A DNA stretch of 31,612 bases, taken from Saccoglossus kowalevskii (lineage: Eukaryota > Hemichordata > Enteropneusta > Harrimaniidae). The notes under the pieces were generated by a model, which saw only the letters and a program-made list of their open reading frames with translations, was not told where the DNA came from and searched no databases. The stretch covers positions 263,026-294,637 of the forward strand of contig NW_003134840.1 in the NCBI RefSeq assembly GCF_000003605.2, written 5' to 3'. Positions within the stretch are counted from its first letter, which is position 1. The number at the start of each line of letters is the position of its first letter. The position numbers were made by a program, and so were the translations under genes. This document shows positions 10,524-20,699 of this stretch, one piece after another.

Positions 10524-10715
10524 CTGAACTGTTGAAGAAGAAACCCATAAAAGACTCCTTCCTGGAAATACTCCACAAAAGCTACGAGAAACACGCCGCT
10601 GGTGTAAAAACTACCAGTGGAAAGAGCATGAATCATCATACTAGCAAATGTTATTACCCATCCATATCCACCATCAGGAGGTTTGTTTGTGGGATGTCTT
10701 TTCTACTCTGCCATT
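10524..10715 (-). pseudogene. MCT-like block A (TM1)
   Basis: The acceptor is tttcattacag and the donor CAG|GTGAGT, both good. ATG at 10714-10712 is followed by GCA GAG TAG, so the obvious start is dead. After the stop the frame reads PPDGGYGWVITFASMM, then SGVFLVAFVEYFQ. The last part (VFYGFLLQQF) does not look like the usual continuation. Confidence 0.72.
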
Positions 10716-10812
10716 CTGTAATGAAATTGCATTAATAAACTGAATCCAAAAATGAGAGCTTCAAGCAGCCTGACGGGGTCCAAGCAAGAAGAGCAACATT
10801 GCACAGCATCAT

Positions 10813-10950
10813 TGGCGGATTTAGAGGGGGCCGAGGGGGCGCGGCCCCCTATTTTTAACAACCAACAGGTCTTCGCGCCATCAGCGATCGTGAACTTGGC
10901 CTTTGGCCAACTTATCGGACCCCCTATCCAGAATCCTAGATCCGCCCCTG
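10813..10950. mobile_element. hAT-like non-autonomous element (~138 bp)
   Basis: The inverted ends are TGGCGGATTTAG and, reversed from the right end, GGGGCGGATCTAG. They are flanked by an 8-bp direct repeat with one mismatch: AGCATCAT (10805-10812) and AGCATAAT (10951-10958). An 8-bp duplication is the hAT signature. The sequence is GC-rich with no transposase. The exact left border is uncertain by about 3 bp. Confidence 0.7.
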
Positions 10951-11584
10951 AGCATAATTGGTCCAAATGAGCATGGTTATGGCTGTTTTATACTTTACAC
11001 AAACTCCAGGTTTTATATCAGTGGGTGGTTAGAGCATTTGAGTTTGTTTTATTTGTGTGTTCAATCCAAAATTGGAAATCACAGTAAATGACCATATTGA
11101 TATGCTCTGTTGATATATACTACAAACTAAATGTTAGATCATTTGATTGAGTAGTTTATACCAACACTGTTTGACATTTTGTAATTTTCTGTGATCAAGC
11201 ATAATAAATTGTTCAAATAGCAATTCGCTTTGTGCACAGATGATACAAGTAGGTTTTGTTAAAACTGTAGTTAGTGGTTAAGAAAATAAATTCAAAGCAG
11301 GCTATAATGTAAATTCAATATTGTTGCAAAAGTGTGTTTAGAATCTAACTTCAAATGTCCCGTGATGTTGATGTTTCATACCAACTTTGTATCAATTGGC
11401 CAAGAACTTTATGACAAGGTTTTTTTAATTTGGTCTTTTTTGGCCACTAGAAGTATGAGGTGTTGAGCACCTTCGGTTTTGAAATTGAAATAACAATGTT
11501 GAACAGACCACATGACTGATCACAATCATTTTATTTACCTCATACAAATATCTGACCATATTAAATACTCCACACAACATTTCA

Positions 11585-12107
11585 CCTTCCACTTCAAATT
11601 TGCAGTTCTGCACCAACTATATGAAAAACGTCTACAAGACTATGGTATTGAGAAAGAGATTAACAGAAAACGACCCAAAGAAAAAAATCGCACATACTTC
11701 CCAGACGCACAAGAGCAAAGTGATGGCAAAAACAAGATTTTGGTTTTCCAACAAGGAATGCAGGAGATGCTGAAACAGGCAATGGGTTCTGATTACAAGG
11801 TGATACACTATTGCTTACAAAAGCTGCCAAGTTTGTGTGTAATGAGATGATAAACTTTAATGGATTGAACTTCTGGGTATCAACAAAAATCAATGCCAAC
11901 CACACTAAAAATTCTGGTTTCCATGCTAGTGCTGATTTGGAAGATCAAGTTTCGACTTACAGGCTCTCAATTTCAGAGCTCATTGTCTTTAACTTCAAGA
12001 AACATTCATCAACTTCTGCCAAGTCTCGCCTTTCCTTGAAAAGAGAACTGCCATTGCCTCTATATATTAGAATGAAGAATCACACAGAGACTCGGTATAA
12101 ACAATGA
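11585..12107 (+). pseudogene. PIN-like element, N-terminal blocks
   Basis: It reads LYEKRLQDYGIEKEINRKR, FPDAQEQSDGKN and FQQGMQEMLKQAMGSD up to about 11800. The frame then changes and continues from about 11802 (DTLLLTKAAKFVCNEM, FKKHSSTSAKSRLSL, LPLPLYIRMKNHT) to TGA at 12105-12107. The change coincides with TACAAG|GTGATA near 11800, so an intron cannot be excluded, but homology continues at once in the new frame. Confidence 0.65.
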
Positions 12108-12180
12108 TTACCAAGCTTTATGACTTTGGTTTTAGTGTAAACTATGACAAAGTCCTGCAACTTGAGAACCAGCTTACAAC

Positions 12181-12535
12181 TTGAATTATGTATATAATCC
12201 TTCTTGTACAACTGCCCAGGGTTCCTTTCATGGCACAGCTCTTAGCCTGTTCCAGTTTCTCGCTATGTTAAATTTGGGTAGCAGACAAGACGATCTCAGG
12301 ATGCCTTCGCCTAATGCCAAAAAGAATCATGATTTACCTGACACATTTACAACTGTGCCAGCTGTGGCTATGAAGACAGCTGCGGTTGCATTCCCCAAGC
12401 TGTCGTATGTTTCTGTTCCAATAAATGGAGAATTTGCAGATGCAGAGCTGAAGGAGAAGGACTGGCTGAAGTATGCTGGTCATGTAATGGAAAAAGAAAA
12501 AGTGGAAAATGGTAACACTGTGCCCTGGTAAGCTT
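12181..12535 (+). pseudogene. PIN-like element, second block
   Basis: The frame holds TTAQGSFHGTALSLFQF, then LPDTFTTVPAVAMKTA and AVAFPKLSYVSVP, ending WLKYAGHVMEKE and a stop. This is a well-conserved part of the family. It is separated from the previous block by about 70 bases of scrambled frame. Confidence 0.65.
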
Positions 12536-12678
12536 TCCATGCTTCTAAACAAGGTTCACTCTCGCGTTTTGCCCCTATTTTATGAGAATCAGATAAGCTA
12601 TAATCAAGTATGAACTAAATGTTGAGCACTGGGCTACAGAATTCCTCAATCCCAGACAGATGCCTGTTGTAGCAGTGG

Positions 12679-13576
12679 ATGCACCACTTATGCACTAGCC
12701 AAGTTCACTCAATGGAATTGATCCGATACACATGCATCACAATGTTGGGTGGTCTACACATTGAAATGGCCATGTCCAATGTTCTGACACAAGGTGGAAT
12801 TGCTTCATCAGGCACTACTGACTCTTTTTTGAAGGCCACACATGTAACAAGGACAATATATGCTCACCAGATGACTGCTTTAGCCCTATCAAAGCTTCAG
12901 CAAAATGCTTTATTACTCAGGCATCCAATGATGGTAAAACCAAAGGTACATGGAAATACTGGAATACTGGGATACAATTCTGAACATAAAGCTCGTGGGT
13001 CTTATTTTCATCAGATCACAACGTGAGGGAAATTTTCCTTTGTATGTGGAAAGCCTAAAAGCACTGGTCCCATTGTTCTTCGCATTAGACCACCACAATT
13101 ATGCCCGGTGGCTACCAATACACATCAGAGACATGGAAAATCTTCCAGAACCCATTTTCGATGACTTTCAAGGTCATGATCATTGGGTCATCCACAAAGC
13201 AACCAAAAGATTTTCGGGCATGGCAATAGACAAGGCACATGAGCGGAATAATAAAGCAGTCAAGGGCTCTGGTGGGGCAGTTGGTCTGACTGAATATCCT
13301 TCGCCTTTCAGGAAGTGGATGATCGCAAGGTCTGAACAAGCACGGCTATTGAGGGAGTTTGAGGCTGGCTATCTTCCAAAAGAAAATGAGTGCATCTATC
13401 ATCATGAAGAAGGATTTTCCATGCAGAATAGATTCATGGAGCATGCTGTTAGTCTGGCTGATACAATCAATGAGATGGGGAACCTCTTCCTTGTTGACAG
13501 TGATGAGTTATTGTCTCTAGACACACGTAATGTTTTGGATGAATCTGTGGTGAATACAATATGCCAAATATCATAA
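12679..13576 (+). pseudogene. PIN-like element, central conserved region
   Basis: Two frames join near 12950: the first with MLGGLHIEMAMSNVL and GGIASSGTTDSFLKATHVTR, the second an unbroken stretch of about 200 codons with NFPLYVESLKALVPLFFALD, NYARWLPIHIRDMENLPEP, KRFSGMAIDKAHERNNK, GSGGAVGLTE and FRKWMIARSEQARLL. The long stretch is the best-preserved part of the copy. Its function is unknown. Confidence 0.72.
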
Positions 13577-13856
13577 AGAAGTGATAATAGATTGTACACA
13601 CTCAATTCATGACCCCATAAAAAAGAATGCTCTACCTCTTTTCAGATGCCCGAGGCCTAAATCAGAGCCAAGACAAGCAGAGACAATCTCACTACTAAAG
13701 AATGATGTTGCTCTGTCCTCCCATTTGTACATTGTGATGCATCACAGGGAGAGGGACATGAGTGAGTTCGTAAAACATGAGAACTATCCCTTTCCTCCTT
13801 CACTCTCCGATGGTGGTAAATTGCGATCTATTGAACATATTGGCACAAGACAATAG
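13577..13856 (+). pseudogene. PIN-like element, linker before nuclease-like part
   Basis: The frame reads IIDCTHSIHDPIKKNALPLF, then SLLKNDVALSSHLYIVMHHR and KHENYPFPPSLSDGGKLRSI, then a stop. It follows the central region after one frame change (TAA at 13574). Confidence 0.68.
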
Positions 13857-14370
13857 GCAAGATCCTCATGGTTTCTTACACTTGCTCTCCTCTTCTGGCA
13901 TATGCTGACCGTATCTTTGTTCCACACATTCTGAAGCAGTTGCACTCAAAAAGAATAGATGTAGTATGGGACACCTACACCCCTAGCAGTATAAAAGAAG
14001 CTACAAGAGAAAAACGATGAAAAGGTATTTGGAGAAAGGTTGCTGGTGAAAACAAGATTCCAGGAAACTGGTCTGACTTCTTGCGTGACCCAACCAATAA
14101 ACAGAAACTGTTTTCATTCCTTCATCACAAGATTGCTACCACCAACTGTCCCGAAACAAGGAAATCATTATTACATCTGTACTGCAACCATTCATCCAAG
14201 AACCAATCTTCCATGCCACCATGCAACCATGAAGAAGTAGACAAAATGCTGCTAAACCATGTACAGGGTGCTATACTGCTTGGTTGTGCTAAATGTTTGG
14301 GACGAACTGTTGATACAGATGTTCTTGTTATCCTTATTGGTAGGTTTCATCTTTGGCTGAAGATGTGAAT
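13857..14370 (+). pseudogene. PIN/FEN-like nuclease part of the element
   Basis: It reads KRIDVVWDTYTPSSIKEATR then EKR, a TGA at 14018-14020, NWSDFLRDPTNKQKLFSFL, then NHEEVDKMLL (14225-14254) and RTVDTDVLVILIG (about 14303-14341). In PIN/FEN nucleases an Asp near the strand before a K..(E/T)xxxR helix, a Glu-rich EA(D/E) motif and a D.D motif bind the catalytic metals. The acidic residues here fall in the same order. This is motif-level inference. The usual family EADTRM is EVDKML in this copy. Confidence 0.55.
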
Positions 14371-14600
14371 ATTTGGGTTGCTTTTGGTACAGCGAATACA
14401 TATCATCACATCAATGGTATATATGATATGTTGGGCTATTAGAAATCCTTGGCTTTACCACTCCACTGCTTTAATATGGAATATGGTCTTTGAGTGAACA
14501 ACTACTCCAGATGGTTGAGAATGGGCTCTTGGTAAGGACAAACAGACATGGATGCCTGTTTGGAACACTCAACCAATGGCCTCCAAAGCATGCACAGAAC
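14371..14600 (+). pseudogene. PIN-like element, degraded C-terminal tail
   Basis: Traces remain of the family's end (IWVAFG-like after 14369, then GKDKQTWMPVWNT near 14533), scattered over frames with stops. The 3' limit is uncertain. Confidence 0.4.
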
Positions 14601-15140
14601 TGGTCAAGTGTGCATGCAATACTAGTTAATACCTTTGATGAGCCGTTATGTTTTTAAATGTGTGGGACTAAGGGTACTAGATGTGAATAGATTCCTAGTG
14701 AGATTGGTGCATTCTTTAGTCAATAAAACTTAAAAAGTTAAATTTATTGCTACTAAATTATACATAAGCCTTGTATGTGTTGCCAGTGATATGCTAGATT
14801 CCATTGTTCTTTAAATGTACTCATCAGGGGATAATACATTAGGAAACATTACTGTTCCACAGTAGTTTGTGGTCAGACTACACCAAGTCAGACTACACTG
14901 TGACTAAATACTGGCTTAGATATAAGCTAATCCCATATGTTTTCATATTAGCTATACCCAATTGTGTTCACTCACAGGAGGGCCCAACAGCACTGGCTAA
15001 GAACACCCAAACTTGTTTCCCGAATTCTGGGAATATACTAATGTGTTTTTATTTTGTCAATATAAAATATCCAAAAACCAACAAAACCAATTGTGAATAT
15101 TCATGGTATATTTTAAGTCTAACCGGACCGGAGTGAGTAT
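14601..15140. other. No recognised feature
   Basis: AT-rich. A 12-bp direct repeat (gtcagactacac) lies at about 14872-14900. No coding motifs were seen. Confidence 0.3.
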
Positions 15141-15912
15141 TGTGAACACAAGCGTTGTGTTCGGGGATCTTGGGAACTTCGGGATCCAGATTCAAGCCAA
15201 ATGAGTACACATTACTAGTAGTTAAATACAGATAGTCCAGCTTTATTCACACAAACAGTCAGGTTAAGTAACCCCGTTCTTTCGTTCTTCTCAAAGTAAA
15301 AACACTAACCCGTGGCAGAGTAAACATGCGACCAGCCAATCGATGAAGTCGGTGGCACGATCACGTGAGTACCAAAGATTGTCACACGCAACGTAATATT
15401 ACCGTAATTGGTATAGTACAGGTGTGATGGTTCAAATACCAAAATGGCAACAGTAACAAAAAGACGTCCCTGGCGGCGATGATAAAATACGAACACGGAG
15501 CCAACAGATGAGGTTTCAACTGGTACTGGTATTATTATACTTTGCAAACATCAAGTACAATAACGCGGTAAAACTCCACTACTCCAATAACTAGATACTT
15601 AAACTCCAATACAATTCAACGAGATCTCCGATCTGAATTCAGTGCTGAACAACTCCCCTATATATACCCACACTGTCTATAAATAGACCATTACATCAGC
15701 ATACATAATGAGTCTGGAACTTACTACAAATTTCTAGAATGTTCCATTACCTTCTATTGCCTTCTACAGTGCCCGATTACCTATTCAATCAACATCTAAA
15801 AATTCCACCCAGACACAGTACGGTTCTAGAACATTCTCAGTCACACGGAAGTGGTAAACAAGTCGTATGCGACATGGATGTATCCCATGGTTAAAGCCTT
15901 GCAAAGTTGCCA
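15141..15912 (-). mobile_element. LTR-like sequence 1 (~770 bp, solo LTR candidate)
   Basis: On the minus strand it begins TGGCAACTTTGCAAG and ends near GAACACA or GTGTTCACA, giving TG...CA. It has LTR architecture: a TATA box (tatatatagggg, about 15656-15667 reversed), then about 410 bases on an AATAAA (15242-15247 reversed), then a short U5. A second related copy lies at 19815-20092 in the opposite orientation. No gag-pol was seen and no clear target duplication found, so the ends are uncertain. Confidence 0.55.
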
Positions 15913-16494
15913 CTACTAAATACAATAAATAAACAATCTAGTTATCAAATTCATGTAATATATGTTTATCATCTCCACCCTAAACATGAAAGTTGTTGAT
16001 TTTAACGACCTGTGAACCGAATGTGCGAACGTGATGTCGCCATCATAACGTGAGAATGTATTACTACTTTAAATATAAAAACATATTTTAGTATAAGGTA
16101 GTAACAAATCTTCAGTCATTTTAACTATTATTACTCAGTAGAGTAACCGGGAAAGCATACATGTTAGTTCTATGGTAATGTTAAAAAAACACTGCAAATT
16201 AAAGACAATGTCTAGCATTATAATACCGTGAACAAACAAACAAGTCATTCACTGCCATTTCAGCTAGCTACACACATGGAGCTCTATGCTAGACCCCCCC
16301 CCATATAACTTACTGAACCACCCAACACCGTTCTACACATGCAGTAGTTATTTCTAAGATATTTTTCATATCGCATTATAAAGCAGTCATAATAGAAAAT
16401 AGCAAAATATAAAAATGAAGCAGAGCATCATGGGTATTTCTTAGTTGACTGTGTCTAAGCCACTTTAAAATCGCCTTCCAACGACATTCAACAT
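15913..16494. other. No recognised feature
   Basis: AT-rich DNA with a C9 run near 16295. Nothing else was recognised. Confidence 0.3.
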
Positions 16495-16507
16495 AAACTT
16501 CTACAAT

Positions 16508-16573
16508 GTATTTATTAAAGTCCTGTAATTGTTTTTGTTATGGGTAATAAAAAAAATATTAAAAAAAAAAAAA
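16508..16573 (+). mobile_element. Short poly(A)-tailed retro-insertion
   Basis: About 66 bp ending in a long A run is flanked by a perfect 13-bp direct repeat, AAACTTCTACAAT (16495-16507 and 16574-16586). A poly(A) tail plus target-site duplication is the mark of target-primed reverse transcription. The body (tcctgtaattg, then ttatgggtaataaa) could be the extreme 3' end of a LINE, SINE or mRNA. Confidence 0.7.
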
Positions 16574-16586
16574 AAACTTCTACAAT

Positions 16587-17355
16587 TTATAACACGCATA
16601 AATGAAAAGTTACTGGTTAAGGATTTCGATGCAAAATGTTATAGTTTGGGTGTATTTGGAGACTGAATTTTAGTATGACTGAGTATAGTTGAGATTAATA
16701 ATACTTATGAATATAATAATTAATCTTTCAAATGGACATTGAGTGCAATGGTATTTCGGGTGCTTAGCCTGAGCTGAATGTTTGCAAACACTGCGCTGCG
16801 CGTCGGTCGATACACTTGCTGTACTGTTTCGTGCATACTTTGCAGTATCCTCGTAAGAACCTCATATTATTTGACAGTGTACCCTAAGTTAATACCAAAA
16901 GTATTGTATACATTTGCGACAACCATAAGGTTATTACAAGGTTGCCCCCAAGTATGTGCTCTTGATATTTTCCGACACATGATTCAAATGACTAACCAAA
17001 CAAAACTGAGGCTGGATAAATGAATAAAATAAACCCATATTAAGTAGAATTTATGGCTATGGTCATATCATATAAATTAGAACATATACAAGTTAAAATA
17101 AAGACATGTTAGTTCAGTGCGGCTGTGTATGTACTCGGATGTAAACTAGGTTTGTTCGGCGAGACAAGATATCACATTAACGTATACTTGCATCCAGTCC
17201 CAAAATAATATTTCTGCCAACTCCAGGTCGTTTTTTTTTTAAAAATACCGCAGTTGGCTATCTCTGTTTTCTCTCGTGTATTGTATTATTTATAGCATGC
17301 CATTTCTTACGTAATAAAGTTAATAAGCAATATATACTTCTTACCCTCTTACAAG
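16587..17355. other. No recognised feature
   Basis: AT-rich. The plus ORF 16778-17023 has no motifs I recognise. A pyrimidine tract at the end leads to the exon candidate at 17356. Confidence 0.3.
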
Positions 17356-17449
17356 TACAGTGACACAGAGCTAAAATCTGCAAATGCATCAGTAATGGCT
17401 GGCAAAGGATTGTTTTTGAAATACGTCAGTACAAAGCCGCCTACTGCAG
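17356..17449 (+). CDS. Isolated exon candidate (94 nt), unknown protein
   Basis: A good polypyrimidine tract and acceptor (cttcttaccctcttacaag) and a good donor (GCAG|GTAACA) bracket 94 bases open in only one frame, encoding YSDTELKSANASVMAGKG, then LFLKYVSTKPPTA. I do not recognise the protein and see no partner exon. On the minus strand the same stretch also has an open frame and a GTAAGA donor, so the strand is uncertain. It could equally be chance. Confidence 0.3.
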
Positions 17450-19372
17450 GTAACATCGCTGTTGTGACCACATCGCAATGCTATGTCACAAAAGGTTAAA
17501 TAAGACTACGGTTGATTTCGTTGTCGTAAACGTGTATGATCCATTAAATTTATATTCTTAGATTTAGGGTGTGACGGTTGATGAATTCAAAATGAAGTTA
17601 TCATTATCACAGATTTGATCGTTGTGAGTAACTGTTTCAAAACTGTTCATTTAGAGTTATTTTAATTGAAAAATTACAATAAAATTGTCACTAAACAAAT
17701 TAATAACAAAGCCAAATTTTCCATCTAATCTAATATTCAAAAACCTGTCGTCCATGAATCTGCGATTCTGTAGTTATATAATTGGTCTGACATATGATCT
17801 CACAATCCCCCAAGGGAGACATTTATAAACAATTTGTTGTAAATAATGGTTGAATAGACATGAATAGAAATGTTCTACACTATTTACCATTCGAGGAAAG
17901 ATAAACAAACCCCTCAATTACAAAATACAGGTTGACTCGTTATAAGTTTTATTCTAAGATTAACAGTGACATAAATGTTACTGTTCATTTAAATGTTGCA
18001 ATATGATGTTCTATTTGATTCACACAAAGTGATAATTTTTGGTGGCACATATAGCGCAACTGGAAATCCAATCCACCTAGTGTTCATCACTTTGTAGTAA
18101 TGCATCATTCTGGATATTAAAAAAATATTGCATTCACTTTCATCAATGCCGAGAGTGTAATCCAAAAATTTCAATTCGAATTATTTATTATTAATTGCCA
18201 ATGAATTTGGCGTCAAATTAAACATTTTTTGACTGTGAGTGCGCTCTGGGATCCACACATCGATCTTTCTGTGTTGTTATACATACCTTACACCAGAATA
18301 TCATTAATGTAATTTATTTAATCATGCAGTCTTATTGGTATTATCACAAATAAGCGAATATGATACAAATGTTATGATAATGAAGCACAATGTTATGAAG
18401 CACAATGACAGGTCAGAGGTCATTACGACTGCATACTTTACGCTTTCCTTGCCCAGAGCTAAGCATAATGCTGATAGTATTGAAACTTATTGCAAAATTT
18501 TCTTGTATTTTAGAAATACCCGTAATGGTTCTTAATAAGGTACGATGTACAGACCTCCTCGTCAATATAGCACGCTGTACCTTATGGCAATATAGTAACA
18601 GATGTGTAATACTAGATATAAACAATACGGTCATATTCAGTGCAATGATGGATATGTTTTATGTTATTGGCATTCATAAACAGTGATCAACTACTGATAA
18701 ATACTATTAAAGTATCTGATTTTCGTTTTTTGAGTATAATACATTAAACAACATTGTTGATTTAACTAATTTCCTTTTAGTTTTTCCTAAAATTATTTAC
18801 TTCCTATGTATTTGGATACTCATTCAAAAAACTCATTCTGCAAATTAAAAGCATTCCATTCCGACATGGAGGTTAACAGGGTCCACCACAAAAGCCACAG
18901 TATTAGTAATATGTGGACATGAACACCGTTAGCACCAACCTAATTTAATTTCGTTTTCGGATGTGTGCATGTTAAGTATGGTTTTAATCACGCCTTAGAT
19001 TTGTGAGTGAATTTTTGAAAAGCGAACTGACACAACAGCTATATCTGTGTCTACAAGTCTAAATAACAAATCTGACTGGACGTATTCAATTACGCTAAAT
19101 CATTAAATATGAGGTCGAGATCTGCTCATCACACGTCGCGCCTAAAGCGCGAGCTTACTAGGGGGATCCAGCGGCATACTCCTCCTTACACAATTGAAAT
19201 CTAGATTCCCCTGAAACGCTATTTTCTGCATTTTGAGGGGCACATTTTGCTGAAGCAATAGGTTTCAGTTTGATTTTCGAGGTGGCTTCTCAACATTTTT
19301 TTTCGAGGGGGAAACCTGACCCGTTCGTCCATTGGCAATGGACCATTTTATTTAATGCTGATTCTAGTATTA
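17450..19372. other. No recognised gene
   Basis: AT-rich. Overlapping ORFs at 18335-18686 have no recognisable motifs. The 19150-19330 part (runs like gaggggcaca and cgaggggga) looks like an old repeat remnant, but I found no terminal repeats. Confidence 0.3.
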
Positions 19373-19373
19373 A

Positions 19374-19451
19374 AGCGCGATAGTCGTCGCGCTGCGCATG
19401 TGCGAGATATATGGGTCTCATATAAACAAAGATGGCGACTTTGGCTGTTGC
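19374..19451. mobile_element. Short TTAA palindromic element, copy 3 (right end lost)
   Basis: It follows TTAA (19370-19373) and reads AGCGCGATAGTCGTCGCGC, then gagatatatgggtctcatat, then gatggcgactttggctgttg. It matches the reverse complement of 10237-10317. The final CCCT-TTAA is replaced by unrelated sequence. Confidence 0.78.
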
Positions 19452-19814
19452 GCAGGACAACGAGTACGAACTGTTACCATATTTGCTCTATTAGAAGAGC
19501 ATCTCCAATAGAAGCACATGTAAGCCAACAGTTGCATTATATATTGATTTATTAAAATATGTATTTTGATCATAGAAACACCTCTGTCACTTACATTAGA
19601 GCATATTATTCCCACAACGCATTTCAGGGGCGCGTCCCCATTAGGCAAGTTCTATGTATCCCCACCCCTTGCCTCGGGGCCATGTGTACGCACATTTTGT
19701 TCATACGCCATTACAGTATTGTTTAGGATCCACAACTTGCATGTTTAGGGTAGACATTATAGACATATATTACAGGACTATTATAAATAGAATGTTTACT
19801 AATTGTTTTATTAA

Positions 19815-20092
19815 TGGCAACTTTGCAAGACTTTAACCGTGAGACACATCCCTGGTAATCATGTGATCGTGCCCATTGCAGCGATTGGCTGGTCGCGTGT
19901 TTACGCCTTAGAGATTTAGGGGAGAGTTTGTAAGAAAGAAAGGAGATAAGTGGGCAGCGAGGCCTTACCTCAGCTGACCTTTGGACGAATAAAGTTAGAG
20001 TATCTGTAATAAACTAATGTGTATTCCTTTGGATCGAGTCTGGTACATCTACGGTGTAAGTGTTATCAGTGTAAGTGAGTTCCCCGAACACA
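19815..20092 (+). mobile_element. LTR-like sequence 2 (internally deleted copy)
   Basis: It starts TGGCAACTTTGCAAGACTTT and ends TTCCCCGAACACA, with weaker similarity to about 20113. Blocks shared with 15141-15912 (reversed) include gtgatcgtgcc, cgattggctggtcgc, AATAAAG (19988-19994) followed by gagtatctgt, and aatgtgtattc. Compared with copy 1, it lacks about 350 bases of U3/R including the TATA region. Confidence 0.58.
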
Positions 20093-20113
20093 TCGCTAGT
20101 GTCCATAGCATAC

Positions 20114-20699
20114 GATGGAGAACCAGGGCAGTCGTCTAGTAATTCGGGATGTTTGAGACCAATTCAACAACTATTTCGTCTGTTTTTCAAACTACACCCA
20201 ACAGATACTGTGTTATATTTACTGTGACATGGAATAACAAACGAAACAGTAAATTTGAGAGTTTCAATAAGCACGTTAAAAGAGTAGGAGAAAAATTAAG
20301 GTCATATACTCATTGCGCATTTTAAACATGTACACATATTATATTTACCTGCTGTTGTCACACATAATGCAATTATTTTTTTGTAAAAATACCTATTAAT
20401 TATTTCAGCACAATTAAACAACAGTGAATTATAGTTTTGTTCATACTATAAATTCGCAAATTACAAAGGTTACTGGAGGACATTAACAAGGAGTTTGGTA
20501 ACGTGTTAACCTGCTGTATTCTAGTATTTGATGTGTTAAATTTAAGCCAGTTTTATTGTGTCACAGTCGCATAACGTTTATGACATGTATATAGTATGGG
20601 GTACATATCAAATGCTGCGAATGAGATACATATTATGTCCATTAAACGTGGAGCGTTGACAAAAATTAAATAACATCATAATTTTCAATGTATTTTCAG
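20114..20699. other. No recognised feature
   Basis: AT-rich, ending in a pyrimidine-rich acceptor-like tract (atgtattttcag) at 20688-20699. Confidence 0.3.

Larger units (their letters stand above)
6467..10715 (-). pseudogene. Monocarboxylate-transporter-like (SLC16, MFS) gene, broken
   Basis: Four coding blocks on the minus strand follow the MCT order. Block A (10715-10524) has the family signature DGGYGWV at the start of TM1. Block B (8659-8350) has KRFGTRIVVMIGGF. Block C (8258-7406) has YFEKRYATANGI, PPLHQ, YGWRSALF and the GVIGRISHGWLVD loop. Block D (6691-6467) has WLFDITGNY plus the last hydrophobic helix. Intact MCTs move lactate, pyruvate or related acids with H+ across the plasma membrane. 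Here the frame is broken: TAG three codons after the first ATG (10705-10703), a frame change near 8600, about 23 extra bases with a stop near 8535-8562, frameshifts near 7810 and 7652, and a poor acceptor before block D. Introns are retained, so it is a duplicated rather than processed pseudogene. Assembly error could explain one break, not all. Confidence 0.75.
11430..14600 (+). mobile_element. Decayed copy of a multi-copy PIN-nuclease-like gene
   Basis: Plus-strand blocks in successive frames form one recognisable long protein, like the large family of uncharacterised, highly repeated proteins in corals, molluscs and lancelets. In order: EQSDGKNKILVFQQGMQ (~11720), SFHGTALSLFQF and VPAVAMKTAAVAFPK (~12215-12405), MLGGLHIEMA and GIASSGTTDSFL (~12740-12835), NYARWLPIHIRDM (~13096), KGSGGAVGLTE (~13262), DPIKKNALPLF (13611), the WDTY...REKR block (~13968-14017) and NHEEVDKM...VDTDVLVI (14225-14330). 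The last two resemble PIN/FEN metal-binding regions. At least five frame changes and several stops (for example TGA at 14018) kill it. No terminal repeats were identified. A role in mobility is inferred from copy number, not shown. Confidence 0.75.

Noticed and set aside
12334-13339. Minus-strand ORFs opposite the PIN-like element
   Set aside because: They are antisense shadows of recognised plus-strand coding blocks.
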